Below, in pieces: positions 22,600 through 32,289 of a stretch of 33,141 nt of DNA. Every line of letters starts with the position of its first letter. Position 1 is the stretch's first letter. Source of the DNA: Larix sibirica (Eukaryota > Streptophyta > Pinopsida > Pinales > Pinaceae); assembly GCA_004151065.3 (NCBI GenBank), contig NWUY0304295121.1, forward strand, positions 1 to 33,141, given 5' to 3'. The position numbers and the translations under genes are program-made. The notes under the pieces are model-generated. The model was not told the origin of the DNA. It ran no database searches and saw only the letters and a program-made list of their open reading frames with translations.

Positions 22600-24240
22600 G
22601 GCATGTTTTTACCACTTGCCTTTAGGAAGACCTTAGGAGGTACACTAGAGGCAGACCCGAAATGGAATGGGTGGAGGGACAGATGGAACAATCCAGAATT
22701 CAACGAAATGATCTCAGTCAGCCACTTCCCTAAAGACAAATCACGACAGATACCGCGGTGGATGACAAGTGCTTCATTCACGAACTTATACTTCAGGACA
22801 TTTAGTGCTTGCTGCCCAACCCTTTAATTGGATTAAGCCAGCCAGGAACACGAAAGTCGCAGTCAGGTATGGCATCACCCCTTTTTTACCTACTCTTTAC
22901 CTGCCAGAAAGAGATCTTTAGAGACCCTAGATCATTAGGTGCTTTGGAGGCACTGCTATCACTTCGTCCCTTGCTTTTTAATGAAATACCTTCTATGTTG
23001 CAGCCCTATATCATGAGGTCTTCCAAGAAGGAGGAACAGCTATTCCCTTAAGGAGCAACAGATTGGATGGATTAGTTTCTTTTCCTCACCTTAGACCTTG
23101 GAGAATCAGCATGCTTACCCAGATCTAGATACCTAACCCTAGGATGAGTTATGCATTCACTCAGGAAGAATTATCTGTAGACTACGGCGGGCGATCTTAC
23201 CTTCTCTTGCTTTACCCACCTACCAGACTGAGATTCTATGGAGAGGAGAGCAGCATATCATGAGGTCTTTGGAGGGACTACAGAACCTTACCTTGCTCTA
23301 TTACTTGCCTGAAAAACCTTCTAGGTTTCAGCCCCATAGAATGAAGGATTCCCAGGAGGTACCATACCATTAGGTCTTCTAAATTACCTGTTCAAGTTAC
23401 CTGTTACCTGTTACAGGCACACTCCTAGAATACCTTAGAAGCAGTAACAGATTATGGGATTGCTTGGGATAGACTCTCTAGAAGTCAGGAACACTAAAGT
23501 AGCTGGAAGTTATTGCTTTTATTAAAAAATACCCTTGCCCTCCCTTTGGTCAAGCAAGCCTTTCCTCTTTATTTCCTATTTCACCTGCTAGACAGAGATA
23601 GAGGAGGCCCTATAAACGTGCTGGACAGGGAATGCTTTCAGACCAGTACAAGTACCAGATCGGATGGGATGGGGGATAGGGAATCGGATGATCGGAATTT
23701 GAATTGGTTCATGAGACCTTACAAGCCCCGGGTAGATGCGAGCGAGGGATGGAATGGAATCACTTACCAACCCTTTCTTTAAACCAGGAAAGAAGATCCG
23801 TAGGGAGGGGACGGACAGTCTTAGAATACCTTACCTTGGTCAGACAATCCACCTGTCTGAAAGACATTCTATGTACAGCCCAAGAACATCTGGCTGGTCT
23901 TACAATGAAAGGAGAGCCACTGCTAGATGAAGAATATGAGGAATCCTTGAATCCTGGAATTGTTGGATCGGAATCGGAATGAAGAGAGAGCCCCTTTCCA
24001 CCCAGTACAACCCTAGAAATAACTGTCATAGCCAATGTTTATGAAGCCCTTACCTTCACACCTTGTACCACCCACCTTACAGAAATACATATTGAATGGC
24101 CCTAGAACATTAGGGCTTTCGAGGGACCGTTGAAGACCTTAGAACCCCAAGGAGTCGTGAAAGTGGTCTTATACTGGTCTTCGGGATGACTCTGGATCTG
24201 GTTCTAACCCAAGAAACCATCCATAAAGGATAGAACCTCG
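22600..24240 (+). repeat. Long degenerate repeat field
   Basis: Over about 1.6 kb the same words recur in similar order. One set is acctgcc(a/t)gaaa followed by accttctagg or gatctttagagac. Another is cagcccta or cagccccata, then tcatgaggtctt, then an aggagg motif. Better copies are near 22613, 22901, 23000, 23255 and 23305, with weaker ones near 23830 and 24060. ttacctgttacctgtt at about 23394-23412 is a local 8-bp tandem. Frames of 60-92 codons on both strands are not credible genes. Confidence 0.5.
23532..23560 (-). repeat. GCTTGCTTGACC repeat, copy 3 (inverted)
   Basis: Plus strand cccttgccctccctttggtc then aagcaagcc. Its reverse complement matches the 16579-16605 copy almost base for base. 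Confidence 0.85.
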
Positions 24241-25600
24241 TGTACTATGCATGAATCAATGAGTTGTTCAATGAAAGGCGTAGGATAATTGTCTTTGGGA
24301 CAGCACAGTGAAGACCACAGAAATTAATATAGACACGAATAGTACCTTGTTTCTTTGTTCAGTTTCAGTCCCATAGTTAAGGGTATAGGTGGGCATCCAT
24401 CTTCCTGCGTCTGTTTGTTGTGTATAGTTCTATTGCAACCACCAAACAAACAAGGGATTCGTTGGCCCTGAACAAGACTGCCTACACAGAATGAAACCCG
24501 CCTGACAGAACTACACTCTCAAACTTATATAGGTCCAGCAGCTGAGCCCACTAGCCCGAGCAAACGGAGCTTACAGTGAAAGATACCGAATCGATCCTGG
24601 CCTGGCTTCCCGCTCGCTTCAAACAGTCCTACCTAATTGTTTTCCCTAAATTCTGTACCGCTCCGTGGGGGCGGGAATGGAGTCAGCGAGGCAGAGTAGA
24701 ATAAGGCTCACAGTGGGTTCGAGCCCAGATGCCTTCATTGCTGAATATAGTAAGTAGTCTCCTGCTGCTATTCGATAGAGTGGAACGAATTGGACAGAAC
24801 AACCAGCGCCCATGAGCTCATAGAGCCGGTCCCCGTTGACATACAAGTCTACTACTATCCGCGGTAAGCAAAGAACTATTCGGCTCAAGCTGATGTATCG
24901 GACCACCTTTCCGGCTTGTAGTCTGCTTCCTCCAATTGCTTGTTGAATGTAGTGATCGAAGATTGCTTGCTTGGCTGAGCGGAACCACACAAGTCTTCGG
25001 CCAGAACCAGCCTGACAGAACGGACCCTGATGTCTAGTACAGCAGCCCTTGAAGGAATGTGGTCCGGGAATGGGAAGTGAGGTGGGGGAATGGTAATACC
25101 AAAACTTCACTCTAGATGCCGTAGAATTGGTATTTGGAAACAAGTGAACCTGTCGAAAAACTACTCACTCGTATCGATTTCATTCAGTCTCCTACCTTGC
25201 TTATCCTTTGCACTAATAAATTGATCACTTCAAGGTCCATAATGGGAACCAGCTCCTGGAGATGCCACCTTTCACTAGCTAATTTACCATCTGGATAGGC
25301 CACCTTTGCACTCTCAAATTTTCCACCCGGTCGCGGGTTACCAAAATATTAGTTTTTATCACTCCGTGCCTTTCACTCCGTACCTTACCTCTTGCCCTCC
25401 TGATGGTCTTTAGAGCAGCTCGTAAATCAACTCGCCCCTTATTGCATACCTCAACAGCTCACATCATACATACTCCTCAACGCTGTAGCTCACATACATA
25501 CTCAAGCAAGCATCATCGTTCGTATAACATCATTGCTAATTGTGTAATCGAACCTCTACGTGTAACCTAATCATGTGCCGTGTCCTCATCAGCTACGTGT
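24241..25600. other. Gene-free spacer
   Basis: No gene recognised. The longest open frame of the window (165 codons, minus, 24646-25143) lies here but starts with TTG. Its first in-frame ATG is at about residue 111, and I see no domain. The tgggttcgagccca at about 24715 imitates a tRNA T-arm, but no acceptor or anticodon arm fits. Confidence 0.5.
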
Positions 25601-25895
25601 CATCCTGGCACTTGTCAGAGTGTTGGCTGTTGCGGGCTGACTGAATGCGTGGGGAATGCGGGCGTAGGGAATGCGAGACTGCGGGCGGAATGTGGAAATG
25701 TGTGGGCTTGAGGATTGGGTCCTGAAAGCATGGTAATAAGGATTGGGTCCTGAAGGCCGAATGTGGATTGGTGAGAGGGCTGGAGGATTGGGAACTGAAA
25801 GCGTATATAGGGTATTGGGTCCTGAAGGCCAAATGTGGGTTGGTGGGTATTGGTAACTGAAAGCGTGGTAATGCGGATTGGTTCCTGAAAGTTTA
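25601..25895 (+). repeat. Higher-order minisatellite, GATTGGGTCCTGAA(A/G)G core
   Basis: The core gattgg(g/t)(t/a)(c/a)ctgaa(a/g)g begins at about 25713, 25741, 25785, 25813, 25848 and 25876. Spacings are 28, 44, 28, 35 and 28 bp. Short units ending aagcgtggtaatgcg alternate with longer units containing aaggccaaatgtgg. This gives a two-part superunit of about 63-72 bp. GGGAATGCG words upstream (25645-25670) may be older units. A proline-rich minus-strand frame across it (128 codons, TTG start) is a by-product. Confidence 0.85.
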
Positions 25896-26278
25896 CTGGT
25901 CCTTCCTGTGTGAGTGTCCTGGGCAGGTGTCGGTGGGCAGTGATTCGTCTGTCTGGTGTCCCGCCTAAACCCCAACTATGTTTTCCCTCAATCTCATAAA
26001 TAAATCACTCCCCCTCAGCGGCCAATGTGTGTTGTGCTGCCCTGTGCCGTCCATCCTGGTGGATTTGGCATGTGTGGATGTGTCCTGCCTGCCTGTTGCC
26101 GGTGGGCTCGCCTATCTCTACAGATTGTGATTATTCCGTCCGTTGCGCAACTGGTATACCTACCCTGGTTCACTAGTCCGGGGTGCAAGTATATAAAGCA
26201 ATCGGTACATCAACTTGTCCTTCAACTCGGCAACACCTAGTGACCGGCTTGCTTCCAACGATCGGCTATCGAAAAATG
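25896..26278. other. Gene-free spacer
   Basis: No gene seen. 26235-26278 has weak GGCTATGAC-family words (gaccggcttgcttcc, gatcggctatcg). Confidence 0.55.
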
Positions 26279-26414
26279 ACTAGCAGCACACTTTCCTAGA
26301 GCTTAATGCATCGACAAGAGGTTCATGCACTCACTGAGTCTAGGTTCGAAGAGTGCTTCCCATGTAGACTTCATTCCTGCATCGACAAGAGCTTAATGCA
26401 CTGCCTAGCAGCAC
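26279..26414 (+). repeat. Direct repeat pair, 24 bp plus 10 bp
   Basis: gcatcgacaagaggttcatg... at 26308-26331 matches 26379-26402 with two mismatches. ctagcagcac also occurs at both ends (about 26279 and 26405). Confidence 0.85.
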
Positions 26415-28173
26415 CTCCTAAGGAATTCATTAAGGAAGTAAGTGTAATAGGGCTAACATGTCTAGGTCTATAGGTGGGCAGGTAGTTAGGAAACACTTCA
26501 GTAAGGGGGTAAGGTTGTTTCATGCCATCCATGCCGGGTCTATAGCTGTACCGTACCTCCCTAAGAGAAATAATTAATCAAGTGGTGCTAACAGGTCTAG
26601 GTGGGTAACTTATAAGGCAGGCATTAACTGAAAGGCAGGTCTCTGTATTGGGTTATAATGAATGAATCGTATAAGCAAGGCTCGGCCGTATCAATAGGTA
26701 ATACGTGGTACTCATAAGTTCATACGTGGGACCAAGAAGAATTAATAAGGCCAAGTAGAGTAAAGGTGAATAGCGAGAGTGTCGTGTCTACCCACGATTC
26801 CACAATTCCTGGCAGGCTAAATTAATTGGTTGGTAAGGGGCACTCCACTGATGCTTATATATGATGCTACTTAGACTGGATCTGGATCAACGTACTCTTA
26901 AACGTGTGCATATCACCAACTCCCTGGTCATGACACCCACCCACCGTGCCATGAGTGAAAGAGGTACTAGAGCATAATTTAATGTGAAGTCCGCACCAAT
27001 CATTGTAACCAGGTCTACCCAGGTCTACATAGCTTTCCATGGGTTGAAATGTGCCTATTGAAAAAACAAAATAAAAAGATTTATTTATTTGTCTATTGAG
27101 ACTCGCATATCTATGTTGAACCTTAGACGAAGTTCTCTAGATTGCTCCGATTCTCTTTCTTATAACTCCTATGAGAACTCTACTTGATCTAACAACTACT
27201 TTTATTTACCTATTTAGTCAAACTATGAGGTTTCCAGTTCTGTAGTTCCCGCTCTTTCAACGCCTTACCTTAGTCTCTTTTTAGTTCAGAATGAATAGGC
27301 CCACTCCTATTTAGCTTTAGCTAAGCTTAGATCTCTAGTTGCATTATGATTGGTTGCCGCGTTCCAGCTGACTTATGCGGGTTGGTTTCAACTTTGAAAA
27401 TAAGTAAGTAAGAGCATTTATTTCTTTTACTTGTTTGTGTCCCCTGAGCTCCCGCGAAAAAGCAATAGGTTTTATCCATTATTGAAAGAAATAGAGTTCT
27501 TGTTAAAGCCAGTGCAAGCTTGCCGTATGTGGCTACGTTCCACACTCTATACCTGGATATGATGCCATCTTTCAGTAAGGAATTGAAATTATTAATATTC
27601 CAACTTAACTGAGCATCCATTGCTGTTTGTAATTACAATTCATTAATCTATGGCTGCTTAGAACACCAATACTGATTGAACCGGTCTTCCTTTGGTAGCT
27701 TCGGAGAGTAAGATTTGTACCTACTAATACTTAGTCCATCTAGTGTGGAGTGAAGACCGTCTTAAGTTGTTGTAGAGAATAAACTACAAGACAAGCTGGT
27801 TCCTGTGGACGAACCTGATTTGATAAGTCGAAAAGCACTTCACTGCGATGGTCGTCTTACCGAAGGGAAAAGCATGTTTCTGGTAAGTGAACTGCAACGG
27901 TTAAAATACATTTTTATAGTCCCCATTTAAACTACGTGTAGCAACCCGTAATTGTAATATAGATTTAGGGATAGACGGTCCAGAGGACACAACAGCCAGT
28001 GGATGGCGGGCTTTGGCTTGCTGGATAGATGGGGATGTTTGCGCGGATGGGGGCGATAAAGGGAAGGTATGGAATGAAACCAGACGGGGTAAGCGCTTCA
28101 CGGGATGGGATGTCGTTCTTTGATTTAGGTTGAAATGCTCTTATATACAATGCACACAGTAATGTGCTTTTTT
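26415..28173. other. Gene-free spacer
   Basis: No gene recognised. tctaggtctataggtggg near 26460 and aggtctacccaggtctac near 27010 are loose repeats. gtgaagaccgtctt near 27749 matches 19294. The 97-codon minus frame at 27327-27620 has no recognised domain. Confidence 0.5.
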
Positions 28174-28427
28174 TACCCCATTGATTATTGTAAAGAGCAC
28201 TCATAATCATCATACAACCCTTATGCCAATGGTCAAGTATAGGCCATCAATAAGGTCTTTAAGATAATACATGAGAGGATAGTTAATAAGAATAAATAAA
28301 ATGAATTGGAATTTCATGTTTTTTCCAGCTATTTTGGCATACCAGACCTCGGTGAAGACTACCGTGGGTTTTACCCTTTTCCAACTGGTGCATGGTGTAA
28401 GCATGCTTATAATCTTTGTGTTTGTTT
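28174..28427 (+). pseudogene. Ty3/gypsy-type LTR retrotransposon integrase relic, frameshifted and stop-interrupted
   Basis: This is a decayed piece of the integrase (end of the catalytic core and the segment after it) of a plant Ty3/gypsy element, the enzyme that inserts the element's cDNA. In the first frame (from about 28174) one reads DYCKEHS, a stop at 28204, then SSYNPYANGQV, a stop at 28240, then AINKVFKIIHERIVNKNK. This matches the family pattern F-C-x-E-H ... Y-x-P-Q-x-N-G-Q-V-E-A-x-N-K-V. The Q of PQ is replaced by Y, and the E that follows GQV, normally the catalytic glutamate, is the TAG stop. One extra base near 28297 shifts the frame. The match continues as MNW followed by AYQTSVKTTVGFTLFQLVHG (28331-28396), the counterpart of the family's WAYRTSVKTxTGxTPFxLVxG, then VSMLIIFVF where VEAMLPIEF-like residues are expected. 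Two stops plus a frameshift make it non-functional. No reverse transcriptase, RNase H, protease, gag, primer-binding site or LTR was recognised nearby, so it is an isolated fragment, presumably transferred from the nucleus. Confidence 0.8.
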
Positions 28428-28539
28428 GGTTGGCAGATGTCTTTGGATCTCCCTGTATACATATTTATATACGATGCCAATAGATGCACCTGGAACCTTG
28501 CTTCTGCGGCACGGGTGATTTATTCTCGCATTGGTAAGC

Positions 28540-28620
28540 TCGTGCAGGATAAATTTGCATTGGTCCTGTGGTACGAGAGGAGCCGCCGTAACGAGATTAA
28601 CTTAGAGAGTGATGAACGGT
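28540..28620 (+). pseudogene. Possible distal continuation of the integrase relic
   Basis: In the frame covering 28416-28622 the residues DKFALVLWYERSRRNEI resemble the 'F-x-x-G-D-L-V-L-W-Y' box found downstream of the integrase core in Ty3/gypsy polyproteins. The strand is the same as the relic ending at 28427. The distance from LVHG to this box is about 170 bp, shorter than the roughly 250-280 bp usual in the family, so an internal deletion would be needed. The G-D of the box is missing, so the match is weak. The nucleotide string ggtacgagaggagccgc here also resembles a large-subunit rRNA loop by chance. Confidence 0.3.
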
Positions 28621-29344
28621 GAGAACATAAATGGCGATAGTTAGCCAATCAGGATGGAGCTATAGAGGGATGCATCTAGGATGGTAGTATATGAGTCATA
28701 CTTCCATTACTGTGATTTTGTCTTTATATATCTTTTTTTTTTTCATTATGCTAATGAAAGGAAAGAAGGAGCGAAGCGAGGATATACCATCAGCTAACAG
28801 GCCTTATTAAAGCCCGAAAAGCCCATTTCAGGCGGCGATATTATGCCCGGTCTAGTGTTCTATTCCATGTCCAAGAAGGCAAGAATAATAAAGAGCTCAC
28901 TATTAAAGTAAAGATTAAAGGCCCCCGTAAGGCGCCTTTAAGGCTCTATTCTGTCTTTTTAGTGTCCCATGTCTGCTAGGAAGGCAACAAGGTATCTCCT
29001 TTTGGTCGAGCGCTAATATTGAATTGAATGGCTTTCTGGTCGATAACTTCTATTTTTATTTCCCATAGGGTATGGAATTAAGGTCCTTTTAGGTTTATAT
29101 TTCTGGTACATAGTACTTTTCTGAGTGGGTCTCGTGCTCCAGTGAATATTATTTGGTTTATAGGGGACGACCAGGCATGCTAAATGGGGTGGCGGGTAAA
29201 ATGTGGGTTAAACAATGGGTCGTGATCTCAATAAATTAGAGGAGACGTATCGTACGGACGGACAGAAACGTCTAGCGACTTGCCTCTGGGTTAACTACTT
29301 GGTAAACTAGATATGGGACTAGGGGTTCTGGAACTTGCTATGGA
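28621..29344. other. Gene-free spacer downstream of the integrase relic
   Basis: No LTR or further pol motif recognised. A purine-rich run at 28756-28782 (gaaaggaaagaaggagcgaa...) could be mistaken for a polypurine tract, but no LTR start follows it. cctttaaggct and related words around 28925-28955 are G+C-rich spacer. Confidence 0.5.
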
Positions 29345-29830
29345 ATTCGCTTGGCTACTGACTCTTCTTCCGCCGCTTTTATCGCCTCTGATGCCTTTGC
29401 TGCTTTCGTAGATGCTGCTACCTTGGCTGCTGGTACATGCTGCATCTAAAACTGCTTCACCAGGACCTGCTCCTGCTCCTGAATATGTTCGAACAGAAGA
29501 ATATACATATGCTACTGGATAAACTACTGAACCAACTGAAGAACCATTTGCTGGATCAACGGCTTAGTGAACGGCATAATCTGCTCCATTTGCAAAAATA
29601 ATACAAAGCGTAATCAAAGTAATAAATTGCAATGTAAGCCCCTGCCTCTCTAGTCTTCACTTTAGGTTACTTTGCTCTAGGTACTGCTTCTCCTGCTGCT
29701 GCTGGAAATGATCTTGGTTCGACTGGTTCAATTGAGTCTGTTAGGAAAGACGCTCCTTTAACAGCTTATGGAAATGCTTTTCCTGTTTGTCCCAGTACTT
29801 TTGCTACCTTTTTTCCTTTTTGATGGAGAC
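29345..29830 (+). repeat. GCN-rich period-3 tract 2
   Basis: Plus-strand triplets are dominated by GCN, with ACN, CCN and GGN. Reading from 29362 gives SSSAAFIASDAFAAFVDAA, then stops. Frame-shifted continuations include TASPGPAPAPEY and GTASPAAAGNDLGSTGS. Interruptions by TAA, TAG and TGA and small indels occur throughout, so no present-day protein is likely. Confidence 0.6.
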
Positions 29831-31004
29831 AGACGAAACCTAGCAGCATTGAAACTGAACCAACATGGGGGAGTGTTGCAGTGTACCGGCCAATAACCCA
29901 ACTACCTATCCTATAGGGTATTCTGCTGCATCGAACCTGGATCTATAGTAGTAAGTAGTAGAGAGTGTGACAAATAATCTTGGAGCATCACTGGCGGTTT
30001 GTGTTGGAATAGAGACCACATGGGATGGATATTTTCTCTATTGTTATGAATAAGTGAAATGTATCCATGCGAGCTCATACTGGTAATCAGAAGTCCGAAG
30101 AAACTGGCCTGTGCACCCCAACCTGTTTTTGTCTGGTCCCACCCAACCCAAACACAGCGGAAAAGAGTTCTGGCATCGAGTAATAATAACTACCCCGTTT
30201 ACTCTGGATCTATTGAACATGAACACCACCTTGCAATCATAGGTAACCTATCATAAAGTTCAGTGCGGATGGATTCTATTTATTAAGCCACCCATTGTAA
30301 ACACCTATTTGTGCATGCCTGCCTCGACCGAACCTGCTGAGGCCATTTATAAATCAATATTGTCTGGTGGGTGTAAGAAAGAAAGTAGATGGATTCTATT
30401 CAAGTGGTGTACTTATTTTCAATAAGGTTGGTGTACCTCACACACTGAAGATTAATCTCTCTCTATAATAAGTTCCATATGGGGGGATTAGGAGCTATAG
30501 CACAACAAGAAAGAGAAAGAACTACACTTCTACTCAACAGAGATAGAGAGGCACTACATTTACTCAGAACTACTGACAATGGAAAAGTGAAACGTATATA
30601 TGCGAGTATCATTATCATAGAATCATAGACTAGGGACTATCCTATCATAATTAGTGCACTGGAAGACGTACCTACCCTGGTTCCTTTTTAGTCTCCCGAT
30701 GGGGGTATGTTCTATGGTTGGGTCTATGACTGGCATGACTACTTCAGCTTGTCTCTAGAGCTAGTACCGGGGGAAGTATCCTCTATGGCCAGCAAAGACT
30801 AAGGCTTTCCACTCTAGTAAAGTGTGGAACTAAAACTCACTTTCTTACTTTACTGCCTTTCTCTTGGATCACCTGCGGATTATCCCCATTGTACACTATA
30901 GAAGGAGTAAAAACCCATTGGGTTGGATTAGTACCAATGCGCGATTTTATTTATCAACGACATCAAATTAGAATAAGTTGGCATCTTGTCCAACCACACT
31001 TCTT
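29831..31004. other. Gene-free spacer
   Basis: No gene recognised. atcatagactagggactat at 30622-30640 matches 20875-20893 exactly. gtagatggattctattca-like words at 30271 and 30390 form a loose pair. Confidence 0.5.
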
Positions 31005-31140
31005 TGACAATGTGACTGGCGATGATACACTGACATTTGGCTGACTGGCTAGCAATGGGACCTCCTGGGCACTCACTGACTGACTTACTTATTGGCAATG
31101 ATTTATAACCACTGGGAATGACCTTTAATGCTCGGCTATC
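31005..31140 (+). repeat. GGCTATGAC-family repeat, patch 4 (weak)
   Basis: Words are gactggcgatgat, ttggctgactggctagcaat, ttattggcaatga, ccactgggaatgacc and ctcggctatcc. A short AAAC microsatellite follows at 31145-31165. Confidence 0.55.
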
Positions 31141-31165
31141 CCAACAAACAAACAACCAAACAAAC

Positions 31166-31879
31166 ATGGATTCAAGGGTTGTTTATTTAGGGAATGGAAT
31201 GATCACCTCTTTCATTTTGAAATAGAAAAGGTAAACCTCACACGAGGTACGAGGGTGAACACCGAAGGGTCGTAGAGATGCGACACGTTATAAAAGTCTC
31301 CCGGGTGCAGGGTATTATAAGCTAAGAGCAACAAGTTTCACACTACATTAGTTGGAGCTTAGCAATGGTTATTGATAACTGCTCACACTGGGCTTTGTGC
31401 TATTTATTGGGCAAGATCCCAACTTACTGACTAACTCACTGACTCCCCTAAGTAACCCCATACCCATACATCCCGTACCTTCCTGGTCACATACTGCAAC
31501 TGTTCACGCACGAACACCTCCTTCCTGAGCACATGTTATTGAAACTGCTGGTAACTTAGAACATCCTGTGTACGTTGTAATCGACGAGACTGGTCACGTA
31601 GAACTCCATCCTGGTCGGTCTATCGGGAATGACCCTCACTTACTCACTCACTTAGCTAGTCTAAGGTCTTAGCAGTAGTGCGGAAGAAGCTGTAGTTAAA
31701 CTCCCGGTTTCTCAAAGTTGTTCCTGAAATGAGACTTCTAATTGTTCTGCAGGGGTAAGCCCCTTTCCCGTGGTATGCGTTCTTATCCTCTTGGCCATTG
31801 AAGGGGAGCTTTTCTTTTTCCTTGCCTCACATGCTAATAACTTACTCACATATAGTGTTCTTATACCAGGTGGGCAGGG
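31166..31879. other. Gene-free spacer
   Basis: No gene seen. Several ctcactgactcac-like low-complexity words occur (31430-31450, 31635-31655). Confidence 0.55.
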
Positions 31880-31938
31880 AGGGACTATTGTGCCAAGGAC
31901 TATCAGCAATGTCAACTGGCTATGGGGACTATGAAAAG
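31880..31938 (+). repeat. Dispersed repeat E, copy 2
   Basis: agggactattg, tgccaagg, gcaatgtcaact, ggctatg and gactatgaaaag align in order with 20885-20944, with a few small gaps. The pair is 11 kb apart in direct orientation. Confidence 0.8.
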
Positions 31939-31973
31939 TACTTACTTCCTGTCTCTCTCTCTAAAGGGTACAT

Positions 31974-32081
31974 TGACTTGAAAGGATTGACTTGAAAGGG
32001 TACTTCTGGCATCCTTCCACCCATTTCATAAAGGGTACATTTCATAAAGGGTACATTTGAAAGGTCTGGCATCCTTCCACC
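31974..32081 (+). repeat. Nested short direct repeats
   Basis: ttgacttgaaagg is doubled (31974-31986 and about 31988-32000). ttcataaagggtacat is a perfect 16-bp tandem (32025-32056). tctggcatccttccacc occurs at 32005-32021 and 32065-32081, 60 bp apart. Confidence 0.9.
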
Positions 32082-32289
32082 ATAGTCCGGGTATCCTTAT
32101 TGGACTATTGCACTAGCATAATTGGTTAGCCGTTTCAATGCCCTAAAGGGTCACCATAGGTCCTATGGACTTTGACTGGGTTTCCTTTCAATCAATCTCA
32201 TTACCTCTCTCATCATCTCATCTAATCAATCTCAATATTCGTCATTGTGGTTGTTCGTTCTCTTCCCGCCCCTCCGCGAGGACCGTAAA

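Noticed and set aside
24700-24735. tRNA-like T-arm (tgggttcgagccca)
   Set aside because: The loop would be six bases, no matching 7-bp acceptor lies upstream at tRNA distance, and no anticodon arm folds.
24646-25143. Longest open frame in the window, 165 codons on the minus strand
   Set aside because: It starts with TTG, has its first ATG only near residue 111, shows no domain or membrane pattern, and has no gene neighbours. A frame of this length is plausible by chance in 33 kb.
21465-25895. CRISPR-like arrays suggested by regularly spaced repeats
   Set aside because: Units vary in sequence and spacing, spacers are not unique, and no cas genes are present. They are minisatellites.
25589-25975. 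128-codon proline-rich minus-strand frame
   Set aside because: Its amino-acid repeats are simply the translated minisatellite, and it starts with TTG.
28570-28590. ggtacgagaggagccgc resembling the sarcin-ricin loop of large-subunit rRNA
   Set aside because: The flanks do not match plant mitochondrial, plastid or nuclear large-subunit rRNA, and the position fits better as part of the decayed retrotransposon.
28756-28782. Purine-rich run as the polypurine tract of the retroelement
   Set aside because: No LTR start, terminal repeat or partner LTR could be found. Purine runs of the gcgaagcga type are common in plant mitochondrial spacer.
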